Assembly: GCA_900095095.1 (NCBI GenBank)
Contig: FMBT01000308.1
Location: 124,001 to 188,000 of the forward strand
Length of the DNA stretch: 64,000 nt
Origin: Fragilariopsis cylindrus CCMP1102
Lineage: Eukaryota > Bacillariophyta > Bacillariophyceae > Bacillariales > Bacillariaceae
Direction of reading: 5' to 3'
Shown: positions 1 to 9,865 of the stretch, in pieces
Layout: each line of letters begins with the position of its first letter
Numbering within the stretch: position 1 is the stretch's first letter
The notes under the pieces: model-generated
What the model saw: only the letters and a program-made list of their open reading frames with translations
Database searches by the model: none
What the model was told of the DNA's origin: nothing
Program-made: the position numbers and the translations under genes

Positions 1-1194
1 CACCGTACCCGCTGCTAATAGATACGTAGCTTCTGCTGTTACATGAATCATATCTTCATCTTCCATCTCGTAAAACTTTGGAGTTTGTTTCGTATCAAGA
101 TGACGCCCATCAAACGTTAGAACGATCTTTGCAGAATTTGGTGGTAGATTGTGTACCTTACAGAACTTTTCGACTAGTACAGAAATGGTTTCATTTTCTC
201 TTATGGTTAAATTCAAATTATTAGTATTATTTTTTGCTGTCGGCTGTTTCTGACCTTTGATCATTAGATGATCACAACGACATGTAAACGTCAATGTATT
301 ACCCAAGGGAACAGTTTTCCTTGAAAGTAACGATCCTCCTCTGGAACCACATATCGTCTGCCCCGGGAGTATACGTCGACCACCAGCATTAGTTGGGGGT
401 ATAATAGTCCCAACAGTTTCTTGAGGAACCGCAACGTGAATATCTTGAGCTTTATACGATTGAGCTTGTGCAAGATGAGCCTTCGCTTGTTGCGATCGTT
501 TAATAGCAGCAAGTGCATCTGGAGGAAGATTTTTTGGAAGAGGCTTATTCGTGACGTCCTCATCATTATCAGAATCATCATCACTGGACAAGTTCATGAA
601 TTCCTTCGATGTCGTCGTGGCTGTGGTCTTAGTTCTTGCGAGTGCTAGCCTTGTGGAGGTGGATGTTATGTTCTTGTTGATCTTCGAGGAGGTTTTGGCA
701 GTATTTTTTGGAGAAGCTTCATCTGATGATGACAATTCAATTGTTTCTTGATTGGTGGCCGTAATATTTTTCTTGTTGTTGTTGTTGTTGTCGCTGATAT
801 CAGTTTTTTGATCATTCGTATTATTGCTTTTGCTTTTGGGTTTGACGACGACAGGATGTTTTCCAGCTTTCTCTTCTTCTTCCATTTCACTGTCACTATC
901 ACTACCACTTTCGATACTATCTCGTCTGGATGACGATCGTTGATTACGTGCTATTTTCTTTGTAGTATTACTATTGGTATTTCGTCTTTTGCGTTTTGCA
1001 GGACGAACGCATGACGACGACGACGACGATGCTGATGCACCAAATTTTTGAGAATTAAACTTGAAGACACTACTACTGTTATTGCCGCTCCTTTTTTTCG
1101 TGTCAATTTTGTCATTGTCGTCGGCGTCATCATCAGAAGAAACGGGACTATCCATTCCGCCATACGAATCGTCATCCGAAGAATCACTTGTCAT
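1..1194 (-). CDS. Rad60/NIP45-like protein with C-terminal SUMO-like domain (partial)
   Basis: The frame is open without a stop from the ATG at 1194 to the window edge, giving about 398 residues with the C-terminus missing. Residues 1-235 are Ser/Asp/Lys-rich and low in complexity. Two stretches resemble SUMO-interacting motifs: IELSSSDE near 755-725 and MNLSSDDDSDNDE near 598-560. The last 80 residues read as a ubiquitin-like fold, with the segment LTFDGRHLDTKQTPKFYEME followed by DEDMIHV. This matches the Rad60-SLD family (SUMO-like domains of Rad60, Esc2 and NIP45). Those proteins act with SUMO and the Smc5/6 complex in genome maintenance, so a nuclear role in SUMO-dependent repair is inferred. 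Alternatives are a divergent SUMO precursor-like protein or another SLD protein. The domain is clear; the subfamily is less so. Confidence 0.72.
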   Translation of the reverse strand, partial: MTSDSSDDDSYGGMDSPVSSDDDADDNDKIDTKKRSGNNSSSVFKFNSQKFGASASSSSSSCVRPAKRKRRNTNSNTTKKIARNQRSSSRRDSIESGSDSDSEMEEEEKAGKHPVVVKPKSKSNNTNDQKTDISDNNNNNKKNITATNQETIELSSSDEASPKNTAKTSSKINKNITSTSTRLALARTKTTATTTSKEFMNLSSDDDSDNDEDVTNKPLPKNLPPDALAAIKRSQQAKAHLAQAQSYKAQDIHVAVPQETVGTIIPPTNAGGRRILPGQTICGSRGGSLLSRKTVPLGNTLTFTCRCDHLMIKGQKQPTAKNNTNNLNLTIRENETISVLVEKFCKVHNLPPNSAKIVLTFDGRHLDTKQTPKFYEMEDEDMIHVTAEATYLLAAGTV

Positions 1195-1774
1195 TGTTAA
1201 AGATAAAGTTGTTACTCGATTGATGAGAGTGGACTGCAATTCACTCCTTGTCGCTTTTTTAATGAATTTTTGTTGACTTTTAAACTTTGCAACGTTCACG
1301 TTTTTTTAATTTTGAACACGGAAACGTAAACCGTGATTGCTTCCGTTGCCCTGTTGACATTCAAAACAGTGAGCAACGTTTCATGATACAGTATATTCGA
1401 TAACGAACATACTACTTCAGCGCATTTTTAATTTAGGGGAGAGGTTATTGCGTTATGCTTGGGTAATTAAAAGGGGGTGGAACCTTCGCGCCAAAAGAAG
1501 AAAACAGAAAAAAGCATACTACCAGTGGTAAAACAAGAATTTAATTAATGACATGCATGATATGCATGATGTTCAATTGGGTATACTGAGTAGGGCATTT
1601 TTGATTAGCAAGTTGGTTGACAACCCCTGCTACTATCTCAAAAAGTACTTGACTATCAAACTTGTTCAACATTCACGCCCAAGCAATAAGAAAGGTAGCT
1701 GTATCCAGAAGCGGTATCGTATCATACTAGTCCATTGTTATTTTCCATAAATTTTGCTGTTATACAATCGAATC
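1195..1774. other. Intergenic region, shared 5' flank of two divergent genes
   Basis: The region separates the SUMO-like gene (minus strand) from the WD40 gene (plus strand) and probably holds both promoters. I see only short random ORFs and no RNA gene. Confidence 0.5.
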
Positions 1775-2297
1775 ATGGCACGTAGTACATTAAAACGACG
1801 TGCCATAATCCAAGAAGGTACTGCTGATGTGATGGTAGATAAGAAGAAGAAGAAGAAGAAGAAGAAAAAGAATGATCGACAGTCCCAGGCGGCAGTCGCC
1901 GGTAGCACAACAATAAACAACAACAATGCCAGTAAACAAACGTCAATTTTATCATTCTGGGGTCCAACAACAATCGTTACTACTAAAATTATAAGAAAAA
2001 AGAAAAGGTGACAACTATGCCATCACCAATGCCAATGACAAATCTATCGTTTGCCATAATCGTGATCGTTTTATGAAAACAACAACAACAACAGCTACAA
2101 TTAATCAACGAGATTCTTGTTCGGACAAAGATAGTAATTATAGTAATAATAATGCGAATAAAATAATCCTAAACAATAGCAGCTGTAAGCACAAAATCAA
2201 GAATGAGGAAGATAAAAATAAAAATAAAGATGACTGTTTGAATGTCGATGATGATGGGACAACTGAGATAAAAACTTTGAAGGATTTATCAGTGCAG

Positions 2298-2328
<31 letters not shown>

Positions 2329-4427
2329 GTAATAGTAATAATAATAATAATAATAATGACGATGATGAGGCTTCGGATAATGTTGACGAAAGTAATACCA
2401 AAAAAGAAGAACCAGAACCAGAACAACAGTATCAATTAGAAATATCAGATGATACTATGACACGCCCATCATCATCAACGTCGTCGTCATCGTTGTCATT
2501 GTCGTTTGATAATGATGACAATGATGGTCTTTCCGACTATGAAAAATTACGATTAAGGAATATTGCTCGTAATAATGCACGACTTGCATCATTAGGATTA
2601 TTATCATCATCATCAACAGCGACAGCAACGAATACTACAATGACAAAAACTAGTACTCGTCTACCACGAAAAAAACGATCAACGATTATGCATCATCAAG
2701 ATGCAGCAATAAGAAAACAACCGATTCGACGATCGTCACGACGAAATCGTTTTGGTAGTGGTAGTACTAATGATGATGGTGTTGGTGACAGTATTATTGA
2801 TGACGATAATGGCAGTAATGAAACGAAAGAAACAAAAGAAGAGAAACAGAAAAAGGAGGAGGAGGAAAAGGAATGCTACACGGTATCCCCTTTGTTACAA
2901 TATGAAATGACAACGACGGATCATACTACTAGTAGTGAAACCACCAACAACAACAACAACAACAACAACAGCCCTAAGGATCAAGACAACACTATCGATA
3001 CGACGTGTTATACGACGACTGTATCCTCTTTTTCTTCCTCTTCATCCTCGAATTGTTTGGTGTTGAAAAAGGGTCCTCGATTTATTCCGCCGAAAGGACT
3101 TAATGCTATTTATTCACTTGATTTTTGGAAAAATCACAACACCGATTATAATGATAATAATAATGACAGAAACAGTAACAGTAGCAGTAGCAGTAGTAGT
3201 TGGTTAGTCGGTGCTGGTAAATCGGGAATTATTGCACTATGGGATACAAATACAACTGCTGCCAATATTCACAATACATATACTTCGTCAGCCGTTGTCG
3301 ACGATAATTTTAATAATTGTAATAATAATAATGATATTCACTCTTTCGTGGACCCTATACTACATTGGAAAGGTCATAGTGGAAGATGGATCGCTGATGC
3401 AAAATTCATACCAGGACCAATAATATCAACAACAACATCATCATCATCAACATCGAATAATGCACAACCTCCACCACCTTCTCGTCTTGTTACGGCAGGT
3501 AATGATGGTACTGTTTGTTTATGGGATCTATCAACGGTTTCTCTTTCAACAGGAATACCAAAATTATTAAATAGAACTGGAAAAGCATTGCATACCAGTG
3601 GAATATTCTGTATGGACGTCACTAATTACGACCGGTCATACGCAAACAACAATTACAATGACTTGATGATCTGTACCGGTTCTAAAGATAAGTCAATTGC
3701 AATTTCATCATTGGAATCAATAACGAATGATGCGACAGGAGGAACACCTATATGGACGTCACGATTTCATACAGCTAAGGTTGGTTCGGTGAAATTGCAA
3801 AGTCCAATAAGTACAATGTTGGCATCAGCATCGGATGATGGATCTGTTGCTATTCATGACTATCGAATGAATGGTAATACTAGTGGAGGATCATCATCCC
3901 TTGTTGCGAAACTTGAAAATGCACATGCACGGCCACATTCGGTTTTATGGGATCCATACAAAGAAACAACTTTTGTAACTGCAGGATTAGATCCGATTAT
4001 TAAGGTATGGGATCAAAGGAATCTATCAGAGCCAATATTATGCTTACAGGGACATGTACCAAACCCAACTGGTAGCAGATGTAAAAAGATTCACCGTCCA
4101 ACATTTTTCTATCCAGGAAAAAAAGGAAGAAGAAGAACAACAGCAATAGAAAATAGCTTACTACCAACTATCGATGATTCTTCTGATCCGTTTCTTTTGA
4201 CGGGTGGTCAAGGAAGTACATCCGTATCTATGTACCAAATTGACACTGCTCCTGCTAATACTTCTGCTTCCCTTTTCAGTCGCGGGAAGCTTCCAATTGA
4301 TTGCGGTAATGCAGGTTGTATTGCAGTGAATGGAAATCAGGTTGCGGTAGCAGTGGATCAAGGAGAGATAATAATTTTGGAGCCATCATCTACTACTAGT
4401 AGTAGTACTACTACTAGCAGATCATGA
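1775..4427 (+). CDS. WD40-repeat protein with PIP-box-like N-terminus (one frame break)
   Basis: The first stretch (ATG at 1775) has a Lys run and then QTSILSFW, close to the PCNA-interacting PIP-box pattern Q-x-x-hydrophobic-x-x-aromatic-aromatic. It runs into a stop at 2009. In the next frame the reading is open from the A-rich run at 1994-2006 through the long ORF from 2073, so one base gained or lost there would join the two. Residues 1-330 of the long part are Asn/Asp/Ser repeats. After that come about six WD40 blades, including RLVTAGNDGTVCLWD, ASASDDGSVAIHD and VTAGLDPIIKVWD. A conserved block follows the last blade (GSRCKKIHRPTFF). DDB2/WDR76-type damage-recognition proteins combine PIP-like motifs and WD40 propellers, so a chromatin or repair role is inferred. 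The WD40 assignment is firm; the exact family is not. Confidence 0.75.
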
Positions 4428-5292
4428 GCTACATTTAAGTTAGCAACTCGTTTACTTGAGGGGGTAATGTTGACGTTGTTGTTGACGGTGCTAAACACTT
4501 ATCGTATAGCCTTTGTTTAATATTCTTTATTGACGCTTTTGATAATCTTTTGTTAGATGTTGAATGTTTTTATTATATTGTTACATAATCCTATCCCAAC
4601 ATAATCTTTTTCTAATTCTATTTTTGAATATTTTATACCAAATTTGTTTTCACACATAACAATCAACGTTTGGTACATACAATTTGGATCAGCTTGTTCT
4701 GCTCCAACACTCCAGTGACCCAACTTCTTCTTCGTAATAAACAATCAGGCCTAATCGGCGAATTTCTTTCTTTGATGGCGTAAAATGTTCTGCCTGGTAG
4801 TCATGTCTATGCGTAGTAACTATGTACTACCATGGTTATTATGAATCATGGTATACGTTTTCGTTGTTGTTCTCTCCTCCTTTTTCTTCTACTTCTATCT
4901 ATTCCTCTTCTTCCTCTCGTAACAGCGATAATAAAAATGTATAGTTTCTTTGTCTCTCTCTCTCTCTCTTGACTCTCGTAGTCTCGGTTGCAGTTTCGAT
5001 TCGATTCGGGTATCCGTTATGTTATTGCTGCTACTGTTTCTCGCACTCAGCTTGACCCGTTCGTCCCACAAATCTATTTTCGTCTTCTCTTTTTTCTCTC
5101 TCACTCTCAACTCGTTCGTTATTCCCTCTTTTATTGTACCACCCGCATGCATGTGTGATGGTTGCTTTGTATATTGAATATGGTTCGCTTATTATGTCGC
5201 ACGTCGTAGTTTTAAAATCAATTTTAAAATTACTATTAGCGCGACCTTCTACTTCTTCAGATACACACAATACCACTTACGTTTAAGTAGCC
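4428..5292. other. Intergenic region with pyrimidine-rich promoter-like tract
   Basis: Positions 4863-5125 are strongly C/T-rich on the plus strand and include a (TC)n run at about 4952-4970 just upstream of the formamidase gene. It may be promoter sequence or 5' UTR. The short ORFs here are translations of the repeat. Confidence 0.45.
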
Positions 5293-6711
5293 ATGTTCGG
5301 AACAAACAACGACAGTAACGGCAGCAGTATCGACAATAATAACAGTAGTAAAGTTAGCAAGATTTATCCAGAGGCTCGATATTTTGTTTCGAAAGCACAA
5401 CATAATGTACGATACGATTTTTCTTCGAAAACTCAACCTGTCTTGAAAGTCGATCAAGATGATTTAGTTCATGTTGAAACGAACGACTGTTTTCATGGTA
5501 TGGTCCAACCGGATAGCTTGTTGTCTTGGGAAGAAAGAATGAAGAAGAACAGCATTAATAATGATGATTATGGTGGTGCTTCTAGTAATAGTAATGGTAG
5601 CAGCACAAGCACAGGCAGTTGTAGTATTCTCGATGAGATACCAAGATCAAAAAGAAATCCAGTAACTGGTCCAATTTACGTGAATGGTGCAAGACCCGGT
5701 GATATTCTAGCTGTCACTTTGTTAGATATTCGCCCAAAAGGAATTGGTGTATCTTGCTGCGGATCGCAATCCGGTCAGCTCTGTCACTTGATGAAGAAAG
5801 ATTCCATCTCTATTCGATTTTTCGATCTTAACCAATGTAGAACGATCGTAACAATGCGTGACGATGACGATGACGATCACAATAATGATAACAAAGAGAA
5901 AGAAGAAGAAGAGGCTATGACGAGTAATAGTAATGAATCTGTCGAAAATATTATTACTATTGATAATAATACCAATAGTCCTAATTTGCAACATCCACAA
6001 CAACCTCCAAAACGATGGCGTCAACGACGACTTGGTCCTATTTCCTTTCCAGCCTCGCCTATGCTTGGAGTGATTGGTGTCGCCCCTTCATCAGAGGATG
6101 AAGATCCTATCGGAACAATTCCTGCCGGAAAACATGGTGGGAATCTCGACAATAATTGCAACGGTATTGGATCCACTATATATCTACCCATCAATCATCC
6201 GGGAGCGTTGCTTTCAATTGGAGATATGCATGCATCACAAGGGGACGGGGAAATAGCAGGAACTGGTGTAGAAATTGGAGGCGATGTTCTACTGAAATGT
6301 CGGGTCATTAAGCAAGAGGATGTGTACGGTAAATTACTATTCGATGACGACGAAGAAGATGAGACAATTGAAACATCATCGTCATCTTGTAATAATTCAT
6401 CAAAATGGAAATTGGAATATCCCGTTACTGAAACTGCCACGCATTGGATTACACATGGTGTTGTTGAGGGGGATATTCCCAAAACGACATCGATTGCATG
6501 TACTGAAGCGGCTAAAATTCTTGTTACGCAATGGGGTTTTACCATCGAAGAAAGTTTTATATTTTTGAGTGTGAAAGGTGATCTTGGTTTGTGTCAGGCA
6601 TGTAATCCTGATGTTGGAACTCAAATTGCAAAAATGTCAGTACCTAAAATAGAAAATGTTTGTCCACGACCTTTTCGAGTTTTGATGCCACAACGATCTC
6701 CATCGTCGTAG
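5293..6711 (+). CDS. Formamidase/acetamidase family amidohydrolase
   Basis: This is a 472-residue intact ORF of the FmdA/AmdA family, whose members hydrolyse formamide or acetamide to ammonia and the acid. Family landmarks are HVETNDCFHG near residue 60, TGPIYVNGARPGDILAV near 125, the PISFPASPMLGVIGVAP block near 250, and the signature GDMHASQGDGEIAGTGVE near 315, followed by a C-terminal EESFIFLSVKGDLGLCQACNP block. An acidic Asp/Glu/Asn insert at about residues 190-230 and another near 350 make it longer than typical members of about 400 residues. I see no signal peptide, so it is probably cytosolic. A role in nitrogen scavenging from amides is inferred from the family. Substrate preference cannot be read from sequence. 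Confidence 0.9.
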   Translation: MFGTNNDSNGSSIDNNNSSKVSKIYPEARYFVSKAQHNVRYDFSSKTQPVLKVDQDDLVHVETNDCFHGMVQPDSLLSWEERMKKNSINNDDYGGASSNSNGSSTSTGSCSILDEIPRSKRNPVTGPIYVNGARPGDILAVTLLDIRPKGIGVSCCGSQSGQLCHLMKKDSISIRFFDLNQCRTIVTMRDDDDDDHNNDNKEKEEEEAMTSNSNESVENIITIDNNTNSPNLQHPQQPPKRWRQRRLGPISFPASPMLGVIGVAPSSEDEDPIGTIPAGKHGGNLDNNCNGIGSTIYLPINHPGALLSIGDMHASQGDGEIAGTGVEIGGDVLLKCRVIKQEDVYGKLLFDDDEEDETIETSSSSCNNSSKWKLEYPVTETATHWITHGVVEGDIPKTTSIACTEAAKILVTQWGFTIEESFIFLSVKGDLGLCQACNPDVGTQIAKMSVPKIENVCPRPFRVLMPQRSPSS

Positions 6712-7341
6712 TAGTAGGTAGTCCGTCGTCGTCTAAATGTAGTTATTGAATAGTAGTGTAAAATAATCGAAAACATTATACGCCAACTAAGATACGATAT
6801 TTTTCAAAGAAAGACTGACTCAGATAGTTCTTTAATGAGAGTGATAGAGAAGAAGGAACGATCGGTTGTGAACGAATCTCAAAAATTATTGCTCATGTCC
6901 ACAAGTGTTTATCACACCAAGTCTAGTAGGAAAAAAGCAAAAATAATTAAATTCGGCCTAAATCTTTGGATGGATTTCATCTTTTCGTAATGCAATATTA
7001 CTAATATTTTTCGAATAGATAGTTAGGCATATGTAGTTGGCAATTAGTTTTAAAGATTTGTTTAGTATACGAACCAACTGAACTCCAAACGCTCCGTCTT
7101 GATTCTCAGGAAAACCCAGGCAAACTTTGTTGTACACAAAGTATGAAGTACGTAGGAATCCGTCATTCATCCAAGACGAGTATGTATAGAGTAGTAGGTT
7201 TCGTAGTAATAATTAGTCAGTCTGAATTTTCTATGAAAACAAAATGGAATAATAATATTGTCGCTGAGTTTGCCGTGTAGATTTTTTCGGTGAAATTCGA
7301 GAACTATATATTCAATATGCTTAATAGGAAGTCATTCATGT
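6712..7341. other. Intergenic region, no gene seen
   Basis: This stretch lies between the convergent formamidase and selenoprotein genes and should hold both 3' ends. A 70-codon minus-strand ORF at 6958-7170 has no recognisable similarity and I do not call it. Confidence 0.5.
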
Positions 7342-7393
7342 TCAAATACTATCTGTAATTCAAAAAATGAATTATCCAGTTGAGTATCTTCAT
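7342..7393 (-). promoter_or_regulatory. Possible SECIS element of the SelM-like gene (weak)
   Basis: Read on the minus strand, ATGA at 7393-7390 and TGA at 7344-7342 bracket a hairpin. It has a six-base-pair lower stem (GATACU-type with AGTATT), a CAA internal loop, a CTG/CAG step and a six-base-pair upper stem (TAATTC/GAATTA). It lies about 440 bases past the stop codon in the expected 3' UTR. The unpaired AA comes only eight bases after ATGA, closer than the usual 11-13, and the lower stem is short. It is the best candidate I found by eye and could be wrong. Confidence 0.3.
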
Positions 7394-7836
7394 TCTGAAA
7401 GACTAAACTATTTGATATCGATCCGTTCCGTTCTAATTCAGTTCAGTTCATTCCGTCTTGGCTTAGCTACTAGGTTACATATTACTTTTTAAAAGTGATG
7501 CTCCCAACAAATACAGATACAGATAATGATAATACTGCATACAAACTAGATTCGATTCATGATGCTACACCCTACTGATACTGAGTGTCCCTGTTCCTGT
7601 TCTTATCTTTTTCTTTCCACGTAGAACAAATGCAACCCCTTAAACAAAATCAATGCAAAATCATATAGTTTTTCTTTTGTTAGATTCACAATGGATTGAT
7701 TTATTGAATACATATAAATTATTCAGGTTCAACAAATAATGCTTTCCATGAGAAATCAAAACAAACAAATCATAGGATGCATGATTCAATTAAATAATGA
7801 TTGTGCAGATTAATAATAACGTCGTCATCGTGACAT
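7394..7836. other. Probable 3' UTR of the SelM-like selenoprotein gene
   Basis: AT-rich non-coding sequence directly after the TAG stop on the minus strand. No better SECIS-like hairpin was found here by eye. Confidence 0.4.
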
Positions 7837-8589
7837 CTATTCAGCATACATTGTTTTCTTTAAGATAAAAAATTGTCTCAACTTACCAGCAAGAACTACA
7901 AACACCATAACGTATAGACCTGTTATCGTATTATAAAATGATGATGGACCACCATCTGATATTTGTTCTAATTGTTTTTCTCTTCTCTCTACTTGTATTT
8001 CTTCTACCTTTTCTTGTTGTGTTTTTTTATGAAATCCTTCATCTATCATAAATTGATGCATATCCTTTCTTGTTTTTAATTCAAATAATGGTACGTCCTT
8101 AATTTGTTTTCCATCTTCATCGTATATTGTTAATATTGCTTTCTTCCCTCTAACCCAATCAATAGTAATACCATCATATTCCATGATCTCACCAACTGGT
8201 TTCGCTCTACCAGCAGAAGATGAAGAGGAAGATGGAGACTCGCCCTTAAGGAATATACGTAATTCCTTGTGTTTATTTAAGGTTCAGGCTGCGTTTATCA
8301 AAGAAGAAGAAATTAAAAAGTGGAATGATGTCAAAAAAATGAGAAGCAGCAGTATCATTAGATGCAGGACCTTTTAAAATCCAATGATACAAGTGTACAT
8401 TGTATGTAATCACAAAGAGAAGAGAAGAAGGAAAAAAAAAGAAGAAACCAACTCACCAGGACAAGATACAACTTTCCCCGTAATTGTTCCACCAGCGACG
8501 AATGTACTTATTGACGCGAGTACAAGTGTCAGAGTGAAGCTGATTGACAGCAACATAATAAAAGAAGAAGTACTCTTTTGCAGCATCAT
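7837..8589 (-). CDS. Selenoprotein M/Sep15-like membrane selenoprotein
   Basis: There are two exons: 8589-8457 and 8288-7837. The intron (8456-8289) starts GTGAGT and ends GCAG. Exon 1 encodes a hydrophobic signal peptide and ends VVSCP. Splicing gives C-P-A followed by TGA (8286-8284), then TLNKHKELRIFLKG. That mirrors the CGGU-QLNRLKEVKAF block of selenoprotein M, so the TGA is read as selenocysteine in a CxxU redox motif. Next come a Ser-rich insert, the conserved strand and helix WVRGKKAILTIYDEDGKQIK / MHQFMIDEGFHKK of the Sep15/SelM thioredoxin-like domain, a charged linker, and a C-terminal membrane helix near YNTITGLYVMVFVVLAG. The product is about 194 residues. Animal SelM and Sep15 are soluble ER thiol oxidoreductases, so the membrane anchor is unusual. 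The start is the first of two adjacent ATGs. Read conventionally, only the 115-residue C-terminal part would be called. Confidence 0.83.
8284..8286 (-). other. In-frame TGA read as selenocysteine (C-P-A-U motif)
   Basis: The TGA occupies bases 3-5 of exon 2 and forms the fourth position of a CxxU motif whose cysteine is at the end of exon 1. The other acceptor sites I tried nearby do not remove it while keeping the downstream frame. The flanking protein is conserved on both sides. Confidence 0.8.
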
Positions 8590-9001
8590 GGTCGGAATTT
8601 TATCGTACGGTTTACTTCTATAATATTCGCTTTGTGCTTTGCTTATTTGCTTTTACTGTTGCTTTGTTTTTGTTTCTCAACAACTTTTGCTACTGTATTT
8701 GGATTTTGTGAAGTTTAAGAAAGTTGATTTGTCGAAATGCATGAGAAGAGGAGTGTGTAAAAAGTGAAGAAAGTCATCGCTTCTCTGTTCACTGTTTTGT
8801 AAAAGGGGGAAGGGGGAAATCATTAGAATTTTGTCTACTGTAATTGAAAATTCAAAATTGAGTTCAATCTTAATTCTCAATTCGGGGGAGCGAGGAATGT
8901 CAAATGGAAATCGAAAAGAATTACACACAAGTGAACGTCGGCAGCATATGAAAAATGTACTTAGTACAACAATAACAAGACATTCAGCATAGTAATGGAC
9001 G
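8590..9001. other. Divergent promoter region between the selenoprotein and oxygenase genes
   Basis: About 410 bases between two divergent starts. The 111-codon minus-strand ORF crossing it lacks recognisable similarity and overlaps the start of the oxygenase, so I treat it as chance. Confidence 0.5.
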
Positions 9002-9865
9002 ATGACGATCAATGATGATGAGGTGGAGAAAATACCCGTTATTTCCGACGATATTGAATTATTGAAACGTGGGATATGTTGTGTTAAAATACCAGAACAA
9101 ATAGATATCGATTTTTGGGCTAAAGAACTTTCACAGTTAACACCAATGATTTTAGGTTTTGAGGGTGATGGAGAATATTCATTTTATCGCAACATTATGG
9201 ATGAACCAGATTTTCCATTTGATATGCTTTTGTTCGAAGAAGTAAAGCAAAAACAACAACTACGACAACAAGAAGAATCTCCCTCATCGTCGTCGAAAGT
9301 GTTGCAGGAGTTGTCGGATATCGGAAAAGCTATGATAAGATACTTTCCCATCATTACTCAACGGCAACAGGAACACAAGGATCAGCAAAATCTAGTAAAG
9401 TATTTATCAGAAGAACTACAATTGGATGATGCATTTTGTGTGCATTACAATATGGACCAAGAAGATACAACTGGTAAAAAACATATAGATCCAAGTGATA
9501 TTACCATTAATATGTGTCTACAAAAATCAGATGAAACGGAAGGAAGTTATGTATTGTTTTATGGAATGAAAAAATTACTGAATGTAGTAGACGACGTAGA
9601 CAATGATAAAGAAAAAGAAGACGAAGAAGAATTGCAAAACAACATTGATGATGATGCTGTCAACGAGAACGATAGTGACAAACAAAACAGAATACACGAG
9701 AATCGATTTTATGTTTCTCAAAAACCTGGTTATGCGACAATTCATTTTGGGGATCATACACATGAAACAACAGCTTTACATCACGGTAGTCGAACGAATA
9801 TTATACTAACGTATGTATATACAGATCCAAAACGAAGTGATGTAGCAACGAGGACGTGTTACTGA
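9002..9865 (+). CDS. 2-oxoglutarate/Fe(II)-dependent oxygenase, prolyl-4-hydroxylase-like
   Basis: This intact 287-residue ORF has a double-stranded beta-helix pattern. The iron ligands read as H-x-D in KKHIDPSDITINMCL (about residue 160) and a distal His in TTALHHGSRTNIIL (about residue 258), with the Arg that binds 2-oxoglutarate eight to ten positions away. The intervening YVSQKPGYATIHFGDHTHET segment fits the PKHD-type family, as does a Gly-x-Tyr-x-x-Phe step where relatives have a GG-x-L-x-F step. An acidic Asp/Glu/Asn loop of about 35 residues lies between the two halves. No signal peptide is visible, so it is cytosolic or nuclear. The substrate (protein prolyl/lysyl or other) is unknown. 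The ATG overlaps a shorter out-of-frame ATG at 8997. Confidence 0.82.
   Translation: MTINDDEVEKIPVISDDIELLKRGICCVKIPEQIDIDFWAKELSQLTPMILGFEGDGEYSFYRNIMDEPDFPFDMLLFEEVKQKQQLRQQEESPSSSSKVLQELSDIGKAMIRYFPIITQRQQEHKDQQNLVKYLSEELQLDDAFCVHYNMDQEDTTGKKHIDPSDITINMCLQKSDETEGSYVLFYGMKKLLNVVDDVDNDKEKEDEEELQNNIDDDAVNENDSDKQNRIHENRFYVSQKPGYATIHFGDHTHETTALHHGSRTNIILTYVYTDPKRSDVATRTCY

Noticed and set aside
1754-2095. Intron joining the PIP-box ORF to the WD40 ORF.
   Set aside because: The GT sites tried with the AG at 2092-2094 break the frame or have poor donors. A single-base indel in the A run explains the join better.
8281-8300. Other acceptor sites for the SelM-like intron that would avoid TGA.
   Set aside because: The AG sites at about 8354, 8265 and 8250 give early stops or the wrong frame for the conserved downstream domain.
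8677-9012. 111-codon minus-strand ORF.
   Set aside because: Overlaps the oxygenase start and lies in the divergent promoter. No similarity.
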